Source: Actinomycetota bacterium (GTDB taxonomy: Bacteria; Actinomycetota; Acidimicrobiia; Acidimicrobiales; Ilumatobacteraceae). Taken from it: 36,797 nucleotides of DNA. Within the stretch, counting starts at the first letter, position 1. Each line of letters begins with the position of its first letter. The stretch spans positions 69,179-105,975 of the forward strand of contig JAQCDG010000001.1 in assembly GCA_027731085.1 (NCBI GenBank), given 5' to 3'. Below are positions 1 to 10,600 of the stretch, in pieces. Under the pieces are notes generated by a model, which saw nothing but the letters and a program-made list of their open reading frames with translations, was not told where the DNA came from and searched no databases. Made by a program: the position numbers and the translations under genes.

Positions 1-46
1 TCAATGGATCAAACTGCACAGCGTGTTTGACTCGTCGAAGTTTCAT
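1..46 (-). CDS. 5' end of an unidentified CDS running off the left edge (MKLRRVKHAVQFDPL...)
   Basis: ATG at 46-44, two nt after the TAA stop of the upstream mshC-like gene; frame open to window edge. Too short to identify. Confidence 0.4.
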   Translation of the reverse strand, partial: MKLRRVKHAVQFDPL

Positions 47-48
47 TT

Positions 49-1173
49 TTATACCTGCACTCCCAGTAACGCGGCCGCCATCGAAACATTGTGGCCCGAC
101 TTCGCGGCGTCGTCAAGCGTTGCAATCGCCTGAGGAACATTTAAGTCGTCATCGAGTGCATTGCGAACTTCTTCAAGTCCTGCGCTTCCATCGCCAGACT
201 TTGCTTGCGACCATGCCTGCAAGCGCTCGTGTGCTTTGGGCATCGCCGATGGTGTCCACTCCCACTCGTAGCGATAGTGATTCGCAATCAAGGCCAAACG
301 AATTGCGCGCGGGTCGTGTTGCTTGCGCAAGCGATCAACAAACTCGAGATTGCCGAGACTCTTCGACATTTTGCTGCCATTCATGAAAACCATCGCGACG
401 TGCATCCAATGTTTAACGAACAATTCACCAGTTGCGGCTTCAGACTGAGCACGCTCGCATTCGTGATGCGGAAAAATCAAATCGCTGCCACCGCCATGCA
501 GATCTACTGTCGAGCCGAGTTCGCGCAACGCAAGTGCCGAACATTCGATGTGCCAACCCGGACGGCCAGGACCCCAGATCGTGTCCCAACTCGGTTCGTC
601 GGCAGCCGAAGGTTGCCACAGCACAAAGTCAAGCTTGTGACGCTTGTGCGGGTCGTCTATGTGACCGCCGCGTTCGGCTGCAAGCCGCATCATTGTTGCA
701 TTGTCATAATTAGAAACACTGCCAAAAGAACCGAACTTAGTCACGTCGAAATAGACGCTCTGGCCTGCCTGATAGGCAAAACCTTTTTCTATGACCATGC
801 CGATGAACCCACGAATATCGGCAATTGCCGACGACGCTCGTGGCGTGCTGTAAACATCCAGAACATTTAGTGCAGTCATGTCGGCATTGAACCTCGCCTC
901 TTCGCCTGCAGCAAGGTCAAGATAGTGAACGCCGAGTTCGCGCGCTTTAGCAAACAACGGGTCATCGACATCGGTGACATTGCGAACACACTTCACCGTG
1001 TGTCCGAGATCGATCAACCGGCGCTGCAGAACGTCGTAAGTTACAAATGTGAAAGCATGACCAATGTGTGTGGCGTCATATGGCGTGATGCCACATGTGT
1101 ACATCAAGATTTGCTGATCGGCGACAAAATCTACGACACGCTTTTTTGCCGTGTCATAAAGTTTTAATGTCAA
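49..1173 (-). CDS. mshC: Cysteine:1D-myo-inosityl 2-amino-2-deoxy-alpha-D-glucopyranoside ligase-like (MshC), CysS paralog
   Basis: CGITPYDATHIGHA (MshC-type, versus CGPTVYD in CysS), NVTDVDDPLFAKA, GWHIECSA, HHECERAQSEA, KMSKSLGN; short length (374 aa) fits MshC better than CysS. Confidence 0.8.
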   Translation of the reverse strand: MTLKLYDTAKKRVVDFVADQQILMYTCGITPYDATHIGHAFTFVTYDVLQRRLIDLGHTVKCVRNVTDVDDPLFAKARELGVHYLDLAAGEEARFNADMTALNVLDVYSTPRASSAIADIRGFIGMVIEKGFAYQAGQSVYFDVTKFGSFGSVSNYDNATMMRLAAERGGHIDDPHKRHKLDFVLWQPSAADEPSWDTIWGPGRPGWHIECSALALRELGSTVDLHGGGSDLIFPHHECERAQSEAATGELFVKHWMHVAMVFMNGSKMSKSLGNLEFVDRLRKQHDPRAIRLALIANHYRYEWEWTPSAMPKAHERLQAWSQAKSGDGSAGLEEVRNALDDDLNVPQAIATLDDAAKSGHNVSMAAALLGVQV

Positions 1174-1841
1174 ACTGCGCCACCACGATCAGGTATGCCG
1201 GTCAATCGCGGCGCCACTCTGGTCTTATAACGCACGTTCAGTTGCAGCAGCACGGCGGTGAACGCCTCGATTGCCAAGGCGTTCGACAAAGTTCCGGCAT
1301 TCAGTGGCCGACATCCCGGAATTTTCGAGACAATATCGCTAATTGTTGCCGTCGCAACCGGATCATCAGAACAAATCAAAACATCACTGTCAACTTCATG
1401 TCCGAGGCGACCGAGTTCTGTCGCCGGTAGGTGCTGAAACGCAGCGACCACTCGTGACAACGGAATCTCGGCTTGCACATGTGCCGCGATGCTTCCACGC
1501 GGTGGCACAAGTGGCTGAAACTCTTTACCTACTCTGACCAGCGCATTGGCCATCGTCACGACAATCTTGCCGGCGAGGTCTTGTGTATGTTCATTAACGA
1601 CGGTCGCCGCCGAATCCCAAGGTGTTGCGATGATGACAAGTTCGCAACTTGCTGCTTTGTCATTGTCGCCGCCAGAAATATTCAATTTATATTCGGGCCA
1701 CTTTTTGATGAGTTCGTCGCAAAGAACTTTGGCCTTGCTCGCATCTCGAGACCCGAGCACGACCTCATAACCAATCGATGCCAATCGCAGACCCAATGCA
1801 CTGCCCGCTGGTCCCGTGCCGCCGAGCAAGCCAATGCGCAT
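1170..1841 (-). CDS. npdG: F420H2:NADP+ oxidoreductase (NADPH-dependent F420 reductase)
   Basis: N-terminal Rossmann MRIGLLGGTGPAGSALGLRLASIGYEVVLGSRD; AFQHLPA; overlaps mshC by 4 nt. Confidence 0.8.
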   Translation of the reverse strand: MRIGLLGGTGPAGSALGLRLASIGYEVVLGSRDASKAKVLCDELIKKWPEYKLNISGGDNDKAASCELVIIATPWDSAATVVNEHTQDLAGKIVVTMANALVRVGKEFQPLVPPRGSIAAHVQAEIPLSRVVAAFQHLPATELGRLGHEVDSDVLICSDDPVATATISDIVSKIPGCRPLNAGTLSNALAIEAFTAVLLQLNVRYKTRVAPRLTGIPDRGGAV

Positions 1842-1914
1842 ACCTCAAAACGCTACCTATCATCACGTCCAGAAAACGAGTTAAACCGACGCAAGACCAA
1901 CTACCGTTGAACCC

Positions 1915-2682
1915 GTGGCAATCTTAGATGGCAAAAATATCGTGATAACTGGCGTGTTGACCGATGCTTCTTTGGCTTTTGGAATCGCTCAACTCGCACA
2001 GCAAGAAGGTGCGAAAATTGTGCTCACTGGCGCTGGTCGCGGGCTGTCAATCACACAACGTACGGCCAAGAAACTCTCGTCGCCTGTTGAAGTAGTTGAA
2101 TTTGATGTGACGGTCGACGAACACACGATTAGCGCTCGAAACGAAGTGCAAAAAATACTTGGACGCGTTGACGGTGTTCTGCATTCAATTGGTTTCGCCC
2201 CGGCGGCTTGTCTCGGCGATGACTTCATGGCTGCAACTTGGCAGGATGTCTCAACTGCAATGCAGATCTCGGCATATTCTCTGAAAACTTTGGCCGATGC
2301 GTTCGTGCCGCTTATGTCAGCAGGAGGCACAATTGTCGGTCTTGACTTTGACAATACAGTTGCGTGGCCCGCATACAACTGGATGGGCGTTGCAAAATCT
2401 GCCCTCGAGAGCACGAACCGATACTTAGCCAAAGCACTCGGACCAAAAAACATCCGTTGCAACTTGATCGCAGCGGGACCGATTCGCACAATGGCGGCGA
2501 AATCAATTCCGTCGTTCGGTGCGTTCGAAAACATCTGGAGTGACCGTGCGCCGCTCGGCTGGGATGTAAACAATTCGGCACCCGTCGCCCGCAGTGCGGT
2601 CGCGCTTCTGGGTGATTGGTTTCCGTCAACGACTGGCGAGATTATTCATGTTGACGGTGGTTTTCACTCAACAGGTGCATAA
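1915..2682 (+). CDS. Enoyl-[acyl-carrier-protein] reductase, FabI/InhA-like SDR
   Basis: GTG start; ITGVLTDASLAFGIAQLAQQEGAKIVLTG, HSIGFAP, YNWMGVAKSALES, NLIAAGPIRTMAAKSI. Confidence 0.88.
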   Translation: MAILDGKNIVITGVLTDASLAFGIAQLAQQEGAKIVLTGAGRGLSITQRTAKKLSSPVEVVEFDVTVDEHTISARNEVQKILGRVDGVLHSIGFAPAACLGDDFMAATWQDVSTAMQISAYSLKTLADAFVPLMSAGGTIVGLDFDNTVAWPAYNWMGVAKSALESTNRYLAKALGPKNIRCNLIAAGPIRTMAAKSIPSFGAFENIWSDRAPLGWDVNNSAPVARSAVALLGDWFPSTTGEIIHVDGGFHSTGA

Positions 2683-4236
2683 TTGCGAAACTCAATTTCA
2701 GTCAAAAAGATCGTTGCTGGTTGTGCGGCGACTGCAGTCTGGCTTTTCAGCGGTTTATTTCTCAACGGTTCGACCGCATTTGCGACGAACGATATTGGTT
2801 TTGATGCTCAATGGAACTTGCAAGTCATTAATGTCACTGAAGTCTGGGCGATATCTACCGGCGTTGGTGTCACGGTTGCTGTAATCGACTCTGGTTCTGG
2901 CCCGAATCCTGACTTAACGCAAAATTTAAAAGCTGGCCGCTCGCTCATCCGTGGTCGACTCGGAGACTCGTCTACAGATGTTGACGCAGTCGGCCACGGC
3001 ACACATGTCGCCGGCATTATCGCTGCGCAAAATAGCAACACAATCGGCGTTAGTGGAATCGCACCAAACTCGAAGATATTGCCAATTCGCATTCTCGACT
3101 CTCGCGGTGACGGATCAGAAAGTGATTTAGCCCAGGCGATTCGCTACGCCGTTGACCAAGGTGTGCAAGTCATCAATCTGTCTTTAGGAGGCGCAACGCG
3201 AACAGGTGGTTTACAACTTGCGCTTGAATATGCCGCAGAAAATGAGGTGCTGGTCGTCGCCGCCGCAGGCAATGGTGGCCAAAAAGCTGGCACCACCTAC
3301 CCTGCCGGCAACGATCTAACCCTCGCGGTAACGGCGGTAGATCAAACAATGAATGCACCTTCGTTTAATCAAAGCGGAAGTTACATTGACATTTCGGCAC
3401 CAGGCATCAACATCTGTTCAACAGTTCGCGTTGACGCGGTTGTTGACATTTCTCGCAGGTGTGCAGGCGCAAATGAACCATTTGTAACGATGAGCGGAAC
3501 ATCAATGGCCACCGCACATGTCAGCGGGGTCGCCGCACTGATCTATGCTGCGCGACCAAATTTCAGCGCGCTACAGGTTCGAGAAGTAATAATCGCGACA
3601 GCCAAAGACATCGGCATTGCGGGGCGTGACGAAATTTTTGGCGTCGGTTTAATCGATGCCTATGCAATTTTTAAAGCACTCGGGTACTTTCCTGACAAGA
3701 TCGTATTTCCGACGGTTTCGTCTCTAGGTCAGGTCGGCCAAGAGTCTGTCGGCGGAACGGTGCAAATTCCTGAAAGCGAAAGACTGCAGTGGTATCGCTG
3801 CCTTTCACCTGGCGAAGCAACGCTCGCAATACCGATGGACTGCGTGGCAATTTCACGAGCACAGAGAAACGTCTTCATCCCCACGCGCAAAGACGTCGGT
3901 TCGTTCTTACGATTCGGCACGCTGATCACTGTTGGTGGCACGCCGCAAATGCGATTCTCAGCCACAACACCTAAAGTTACGGCGATATGGACCACGATTT
4001 CAACACTCGAAGTAGAAACAAAAATACCAATCAGCAAACTTTTGGATACTGCATCGACTGGCAAAACAAGTGCCCGCATTCTTTCTGGACCCTGCAAAAT
4101 CGTGAGAAATATTTTGATTGCAAGTGACAGCGGCACATGCAAGATGCGAATTATCGCCAAAGCGAAAGCACCATATCCAAGATTGGCTAAGACCGTCGTG
4201 GTCGAGATCGTGACTAAATCTGAGGTCACCAGCTAA
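2683..4236 (+). CDS. Secreted subtilisin-like (S8) serine protease with Cys-containing beta-type C-terminal region
   Basis: TTG start; hydrophobic N-terminal signal; catalytic motifs VIDSGSG, GHGTHVAGI, GTSMATAHVSGVAAL; C-terminal LQWYRC...DVGSFLRF and GPCKIV...SGTCKMRI. Confidence 0.88.
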   Translation: MRNSISVKKIVAGCAATAVWLFSGLFLNGSTAFATNDIGFDAQWNLQVINVTEVWAISTGVGVTVAVIDSGSGPNPDLTQNLKAGRSLIRGRLGDSSTDVDAVGHGTHVAGIIAAQNSNTIGVSGIAPNSKILPIRILDSRGDGSESDLAQAIRYAVDQGVQVINLSLGGATRTGGLQLALEYAAENEVLVVAAAGNGGQKAGTTYPAGNDLTLAVTAVDQTMNAPSFNQSGSYIDISAPGINICSTVRVDAVVDISRRCAGANEPFVTMSGTSMATAHVSGVAALIYAARPNFSALQVREVIIATAKDIGIAGRDEIFGVGLIDAYAIFKALGYFPDKIVFPTVSSLGQVGQESVGGTVQIPESERLQWYRCLSPGEATLAIPMDCVAISRAQRNVFIPTRKDVGSFLRFGTLITVGGTPQMRFSATTPKVTAIWTTISTLEVETKIPISKLLDTASTGKTSARILSGPCKIVRNILIASDSGTCKMRIIAKAKAPYPRLAKTVVVEIVTKSEVTS

Positions 4237-6243
4237 ATGACAAATCGTTTGGCGCAAGAAACAAGTCCGTATCTTCGGCAACACCAAGACAATCCTGTCG
4301 ACTGGTTCAGTTGGTCGCCTGAGGCCTTCGCCGAAGCCAAACTGCGCGGCGTACCGATCTTGTTATCAGTCGGTTACTCGGCTTGCCACTGGTGTCATGT
4401 TATGGCTCACGAATGTTTCGAAGATGTCGAGACCGCACAAATGATGAACAAACTATTTGTGAACATCAAAGTCGATCGCGAAGAGAGGCCAGACATCGAC
4501 GCCCTATATATGGATGCCGTTCAAGCAATGTCAGGTCGTGGCGGCTGGCCGATGACAGTATTCATGAGCCCCGACGGTCAACCCTTTTACGGCGGCACAT
4601 ACTTTCCGAAGCCGTCATTCATAAAACTTATGAGCGCTGTGCACGATGCATGGCAGAACCGTCGTGCCGACATCGAAAACAATATTTCCGCCCTAGGAGA
4701 ATCGCTTTCTCGTACTGCAGCCGTGACACCTGATCATTCGCTGCCAAGCATCGATTTGATCGCCCAAGCCTGCGAACAGTTAGAAAACTCTTTTGACTCT
4801 CAATGGGGTGGCTTTGGTGGCGCGCCGAAGTTTCCGAGCACTATGAATCTCGACTTGCTTTTACGCAACTACCTTGACCACCCGAGCGAAAATGCGAAGA
4901 CAATAATCACGACGACCCTCGACGCGATGGCTTCGGGTGGCATGTACGACCACATTGGCGGTGGATTCTCTCGCTACAGCGTGGACGAAAGATGGCTGGT
5001 GCCTCACTTTGAAAAAATGCTTTACGACCAGGCACTGCTGCTTCGGGTTTACACGCACGCCGCAGTCGTTTTTGGCTCAGACAGTTATCGCCAGGTTTGT
5101 GAAGAAATTGTTGAATATGTGTTGCGCGATTTACGTGACCGAGATGGTGGCTTTTTCAGCGCCGAAGATGCCGACTCGCTAGATGAACACGGACACTCAC
5201 ATGAAGGTCACTTCTATGTTTTCTCACCTAAAGAACTCCGTGATATTTTGCCAGCGAATCTTGTCACGACTGCCTTTGAACATTACGAGATCTCCGAAGT
5301 CGGAAACTTCGAAGGAAGAAATATTCCGACGCGGCTAAACCACCGTGGTGACTTCAAGCGATCACCAGATGTCGAAAAGATTCGAAAAATTATTTTTGAA
5401 GCGCGCAACATACGACGGCGGCCGTTGCTGGACGACAAGATTCTCACCGAATGGAACGCGATGATGACAGTCTCACTGATTGAGGCATCTAATTTGTTGA
5501 ATCGACCAAAGTGGCTCGCAGTTGCCGAACAAAATTGCGAATTTTTATATCGCGAACTTCGAGTCAAAGATGATTTATCGGGTTTGTTTCGCTGGAGGCG
5601 CAGTTGGCAACGAAGTGGTGAGCCGATGGCCCGCCATCGTGCGCTGGCTGCAGATCTCGCACACTTAGTCGATGCATTTACTCGGTTGGGCGAAGCGACC
5701 GGCAAAGCAATTTGGATTTCACGCAGCATCGAGGTTGCTGACGAGATAATTGCAAACTACTGGGATCAAATCAACGGCGGCTTGTTCACCGTTGCAGCTG
5801 ACGCCGAACAACTGATCGTGCGCCAAAAAGATTTGCTCGATAATGCAACACCGTCGGCTAACTCAACTTGCGCCAATGCTCTGCTAAGACTCGGGGCGTT
5901 AACTGGCGATGAAAGACTTACTCAAAGCGCACTACAAATTTTGCGGCTATTCACCAGAATCGCCACGGCGGCGCCGAGCGCGTTCGGCAATTTGTTGCAC
6001 GCTGTTTATTTGCAAAATAGAGGCATCACAGAAATCGCTATAACTGGAAACCGCCCAGACTTGGTCGAGTCGCTCGCCAATCGTTGGATGCCCACTGCAG
6101 TCGTTACTTTCGGAGAACCGTTCGACTCACCGCTTTGGCACGATCGGCGACCAGGTTTTGCATATGTGTGTCAAAACTATGTCTGCAGTGCCCCAGCCTC
6201 AACGGTCGAACAACTGCAAAACGCCCTCGAACTAATCAGCTAA
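4237..6243 (+). CDS. Thioredoxin domain-containing protein, DUF255/YyaL (SPATA20-like) family
   Basis: N-terminus MTNRLAQETSPYLRQHQDNPVDWFSW, SVGYSACHWCHVMAHECFED, FVNIKVDREERPDID. Confidence 0.92.
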   Translation: MTNRLAQETSPYLRQHQDNPVDWFSWSPEAFAEAKLRGVPILLSVGYSACHWCHVMAHECFEDVETAQMMNKLFVNIKVDREERPDIDALYMDAVQAMSGRGGWPMTVFMSPDGQPFYGGTYFPKPSFIKLMSAVHDAWQNRRADIENNISALGESLSRTAAVTPDHSLPSIDLIAQACEQLENSFDSQWGGFGGAPKFPSTMNLDLLLRNYLDHPSENAKTIITTTLDAMASGGMYDHIGGGFSRYSVDERWLVPHFEKMLYDQALLLRVYTHAAVVFGSDSYRQVCEEIVEYVLRDLRDRDGGFFSAEDADSLDEHGHSHEGHFYVFSPKELRDILPANLVTTAFEHYEISEVGNFEGRNIPTRLNHRGDFKRSPDVEKIRKIIFEARNIRRRPLLDDKILTEWNAMMTVSLIEASNLLNRPKWLAVAEQNCEFLYRELRVKDDLSGLFRWRRSWQRSGEPMARHRALAADLAHLVDAFTRLGEATGKAIWISRSIEVADEIIANYWDQINGGLFTVAADAEQLIVRQKDLLDNATPSANSTCANALLRLGALTGDERLTQSALQILRLFTRIATAAPSAFGNLLHAVYLQNRGITEIAITGNRPDLVESLANRWMPTAVVTFGEPFDSPLWHDRRPGFAYVCQNYVCSAPASTVEQLQNALELIS

Positions 6244-6844
6244 AACTCTGTTCGTGAATAATCTCGTTTGGCTTGCGCCGAGCACGCTTGGCACTCGCAC
6301 CTCGATCGGTGGCTTGTTCTGAAAGTGGCCATCCAATCGCCACTGCACCAATCAGCTGCATCTGCTCGGGCACTTTGAATTCAACGCGCAACTGTTGCTC
6401 ACCATTAAACACACCGAAGAACAGAGCGCCAAGACCGACATCGTGAGCGGCCAGCAAAAGTTGCATCGTCGCGAATGATGCATCGACCGTCCAAAATGGT
6501 GTCGGCCAAGATGAGAGATTCTCACCTAGTTTTGTTTTTACTTTGTCTGACTCGCTGTAGCGCTCTAGATATGCGTTTGGGTCGGCGAATACCAAACCGA
6601 TAATTGGCGCATCAAGCAAGTGACGCCAGCGAAAACTAGTGCGCTTTTCTTGAGGCAAGCTGATTTCCCAAAATTTTGCCGTTTGCTCATCGCGCAAGAC
6701 CAAAAGATGCCAGCCTTGGGTTTTGCCGGCGGACGGCGCCCGTGACGCAAGATCGACGATGCGATCTAAAAGTTTTGCATCTACTGGTGCCTTGCGAAAT
6801 GCCCGCACCATTTTGCGTGAGCGAACGCAGTCCGCGAACTGCAT
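6236..6844 (-). CDS. Nitroreductase family protein
   Basis: RSRKMVRAFRKAPVD, LASRAPSAGKTQGWHLLVL, VGLGALFFG. Confidence 0.8.
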   Translation of the reverse strand: MQFADCVRSRKMVRAFRKAPVDAKLLDRIVDLASRAPSAGKTQGWHLLVLRDEQTAKFWEISLPQEKRTSFRWRHLLDAPIIGLVFADPNAYLERYSESDKVKTKLGENLSSWPTPFWTVDASFATMQLLLAAHDVGLGALFFGVFNGEQQLRVEFKVPEQMQLIGAVAIGWPLSEQATDRGASAKRARRKPNEIIHEQSFS

Positions 6845-6853
6845 GACAATTAT

Positions 6854-7510
6854 TTAGTGCTTGCCGAGCTTCAGCAAGTTTTCGGTCATCGTCCAACCAT
6901 GCACGACGAGCGCGCCCGACTTTTTGGTCGAGACGCCTTTGAATAATGCCGCAACATCAGCAGGGGCCTTACCTGGTTTCAACGACTCGAAGTCGATGAA
7001 GCCGCTTTGCCCGTTGCTCTTGATCGTAAATGACTGTTCGTCGTACGCTGCCTCGCAACCAAAGCGCCTTGCCAATCGTCGGCCCCATGCACGTTCTTCG
7101 CCAACCGCCCGATGATCAGGTCGTGGAATCAATTCAGTGAGTGATTTAAAAGCCTCAAAGGCATCAACAGAAATGAACCGCGAACCGACAACCACATCTT
7201 CATCGGGAAACGCCATTAGTGCGCGATGATATGCCTCGCTCATCAAGCCTTTGAGAATTTGGTCTCGCTTTGAAGTTCGCTTGACGCTAATCATGCCCAA
7301 CAAGACGCATGGCGTGCCGCCGATGCGCTCGAGCGTTGAAAACATAAAACCATGCAATTTGCCATCAAGTTTTGCGCTGGCGAATAGAACCCAATCTTCT
7401 TTGGCTTTTGAAATTGCGCCGATACCGAATGCCCCACCCATTGCAGCAAGGTCGTCGAGGTCTGAGTCAACTAAAGCAGAGGCATCAATCGTCTTAACAA
7501 CAAGCGGCAT
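6854..7510 (-). CDS. Hypothetical protein, possibly acetyltransferase-like fold
   Basis: Intact 218-aa ORF in operon-like spacing with neighbours; no diagnostic motif recognised. Confidence 0.6.
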   Translation of the reverse strand: MPLVVKTIDASALVDSDLDDLAAMGGAFGIGAISKAKEDWVLFASAKLDGKLHGFMFSTLERIGGTPCVLLGMISVKRTSKRDQILKGLMSEAYHRALMAFPDEDVVVGSRFISVDAFEAFKSLTELIPRPDHRAVGEERAWGRRLARRFGCEAAYDEQSFTIKSNGQSGFIDFESLKPGKAPADVAALFKGVSTKKSGALVVHGWTMTENLLKLGKH

Positions 7511-7613
7511 GGCACCTCTATTCTGCCACCAAAATTCTCAATTTCCGATGGGTCGGTGAATAACTTTCGCCAACACGCTATTTGGCCGACTAATTATCGA
7601 AGCATCGCTCGTC

Positions 7614-10600
7614 TCAACCAATGTAGACGCTATTGCCATACGAAGCGCGTAGAGCACCAATTGCACGGTCAATATCAACATTGAACTCAGGTGCCAACCG
7701 CAGACTCTTGCCACCTGGCATATGCAATTGCACTGGCGTTTGCCCGCCATGATCTTTCAATAATTCTTGCAAATTAGTGATGTCTTCTTGCGACAGCGAA
7801 CGACCCGCTAGTTCGATGTGCAGACTCATATCTGTTGCTCGCATCGGCTCGACAATCTTGATTTCTTGTGCGTTAAATGAAATGCGTGAGTCATCTCGCC
7901 TGTCGAGTCGACCGCGAACGGTAATGATCGTGTCTTCTTCAATAAGGTGGCCAAAGCTTGCAAATGTCTTTGGAAAGATGTTGACTTCGACCGTGCCCTG
8001 TAAGTCTTCAATAGTCAGAACGGCCATTTGGTCACCTTTGCGAGTGAACTTTCGATTGACAACAGTGATTACGCCACCAAGAGTCAAATAGGAACCATCA
8101 TTTTTCTCTTCGAGGTCGGCTAACGAACACTCAACTTTACGGCGCAACTGACCTTCGACACCACGCAACGGATGATCAGACACATATAGACCGAGCATCT
8201 CGCGCTCGATCTTGAGTTGCTCAGATTTCTCGTAGTTGATATTCGGAATCTCGATTTGTTCTGAAAAGCCCGAGTTCGAGTCGGCGCCTTGATCGAACAA
8301 ACTCATCACACCTTGGTCTCGCTCACGACGACGATTAAGGGTGTTTTCGATGATCGATTCGAAAACAAGAAGCAGACCTTTACGCGGATGACCGAGTGAG
8401 TCGAATGCCCCGGCTTTGATCAACGACTCAACAGTGCGTTTGTTTAGGGTTGCAATTGGTGCGCGATCAACGAAATCATAAAACGAAGTAAACGAACCAT
8501 TCGCTTGTCGATATTCGACGATTTGACTGACGACCACCTCACCCACATTGCGAATTGCCGACAAGCCAAAACTAATAACACGAGTTTCGCCTTCGACAAC
8601 GGGCACGAAATCAACCCCGGAAGAATTAATGTCCGGAGTTTTAACCGTGATATTGCTGGCACGGGCATCAGCCAAAAATATTGCCGCGCGGTCATAACTA
8701 GCTTTGACGCTGGTCAACAGACACGAGAGATATTCGAACGGATAATTGGCTTTTAGGAACGCAGTTTGATATGCGATGAACGCATACCCGTAGGCGTGGC
8801 TCTTACCGAACGCGTAGTCGGCAAAGTTTTCAATCGAGTCGAATAGTGTCTCACCAAGTTCTTGGCCGTAGCCACGATCTACACAGCCCGTTTCAAAAGA
8901 GGCTCGCTGTTTCTTCATGTCGGCACGATTTTTTTTGCCGCACGCTTTGCGCAAGTCATCTGCTTTTTCGAGGCTGTAGCCGGCGAATTTTTGGGCAACA
9001 CGCATCATGCTTTCTTGATAAATCATCAGACCTTGCGTATCGCCGAGCAGATCTTGGGCGTCAGGGTGAAAAATCTTTGGCGTCTTACGGCCATTTTTAA
9101 AGTCGGCGTAATCATTGTGCATATTCGCGCCCATTGGCCCCGGGCGATAAAGCGCAACGATCGCAGCAATATCGTCGATAATCGTCGGCACCATACTGCG
9201 CACCAATGCGCGGATGTTCGTCGATTCGAGTTGAAACACTCCGATCGTGTCACCACGACGCAACAATTCGAATGTCTTGCTGTCGTCAAACGGGGCTTTA
9301 TCGATATCAAAATCTGGATTGCTTAATTCTTGAATCATTTTGTTCGTATCTGTGATCACGTCTAAGTTGCGCAAACCCAGAATGTCCATCTTCAAAAGAC
9401 CAAGTTCTTCAACTGCGTGCATTTCGTATTGGGTGACGATTGGAGCGAGATCTGCATCTTGACCCGATTCGGCTTTGCGCTGAATCGGCAAATATTCGGT
9501 CAGTTTTTCTTTTGTAATCACGACCGCCGCAGCATGAATACCGACGCTGCGCTTCAAGCCCTCAAGCCCTCGCGCAGTATCGACGACCGTTTTTACATCG
9601 GGGTCGCTTTCGTATAGCGCCCGCAATTCGGCTGCTGCCCGATAGCCATCTACGTGCTGTTCGTTTTCTTCGAAGCAATATTTCAGCGGAGTGTCTCGAC
9701 CCATCACAACTGGCGGCATCGACTTGGCGATCTTGTCGCCCAACCCATACGAAAAGCCCAATACTCGAGCTGCATCACGCACGGCGTTGCGCGCTTTGAT
9801 CGTGCCAAAAGTGATGATTTGAGCGACATGGTCGCGGCCATATTTTTCGGAGGCATAGCGAATCATTTCGTCGCGATATCGCGAGTCGAAGTCCATGTCG
9901 ATGTCTGGCATCGACCGACGACCGGGGTTCAAGAATCGCTCAAACAACAAGTCGTATTTGATTGGATCGAGGTCGGTGATTTTCAGTGAATATGCGACTG
10001 CACAACCCGCCGCCGAACCGCGACCAGGACCAACACGAATTGATTTTTCATGCGCATATCGAACCAAGTCCCAGACGATCAAGAAATATGAACTAAAGCC
10101 CATCGTTTTGATAGTCAGCAATTCGTATGCAACTCGCTCAACAACTTCTGGCGCAAGTTTCTCGCCCCAGCGTTGCTGCGCGCCGATCCAAGTTAAGTGC
10201 TCGAGGTATGCGTGATCATCGACGAAACCCTCTGGAATTGGAAAGTTCGGCAGAACAGGAACATTGAATTGAATCTCGACCTTTGCGCGCTCAGCAATCC
10301 ATAAGGTGTTGTCGCACGAAGTCGGCTGCTCGCGAAACAGCCAACGCATCTCTTCTGCCGTCTTCAAATAGTGTTCGTGTCCTTCGAATTTGAGCCGATT
10401 CGGATCGGCAATCGTGCACCCTGTCTGCACGCACAGCAGTGCATCATGCGCGGCGCTGTCTTCGCGGTGCGTGTAGTGGCAATCGTTTGTCGCCAACAAC
10501 GGGGCCCCGAGCTTTTTGCTGATCTCAATCAACTTTGGATTCGTCTCAATCTGCAACGGAATGCCGTGATCTTGTAACTCGATGAAAAAATTGTCTTTGC

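Noticed and set aside
205-870. Plus-strand 221-aa ORF antisense to mshC, and similar long antisense ORFs (e.g. 1989-2573, 3729-4229, 8862-9326)
   Set aside because: They lie fully inside well-supported genes on the other strand and have no recognisable family motifs.
49-1173. Ordinary cysteinyl-tRNA synthetase
   Set aside because: CGITPYDATHIGHA and the short length favour the MshC branch, though phylogeny would be needed for certainty.
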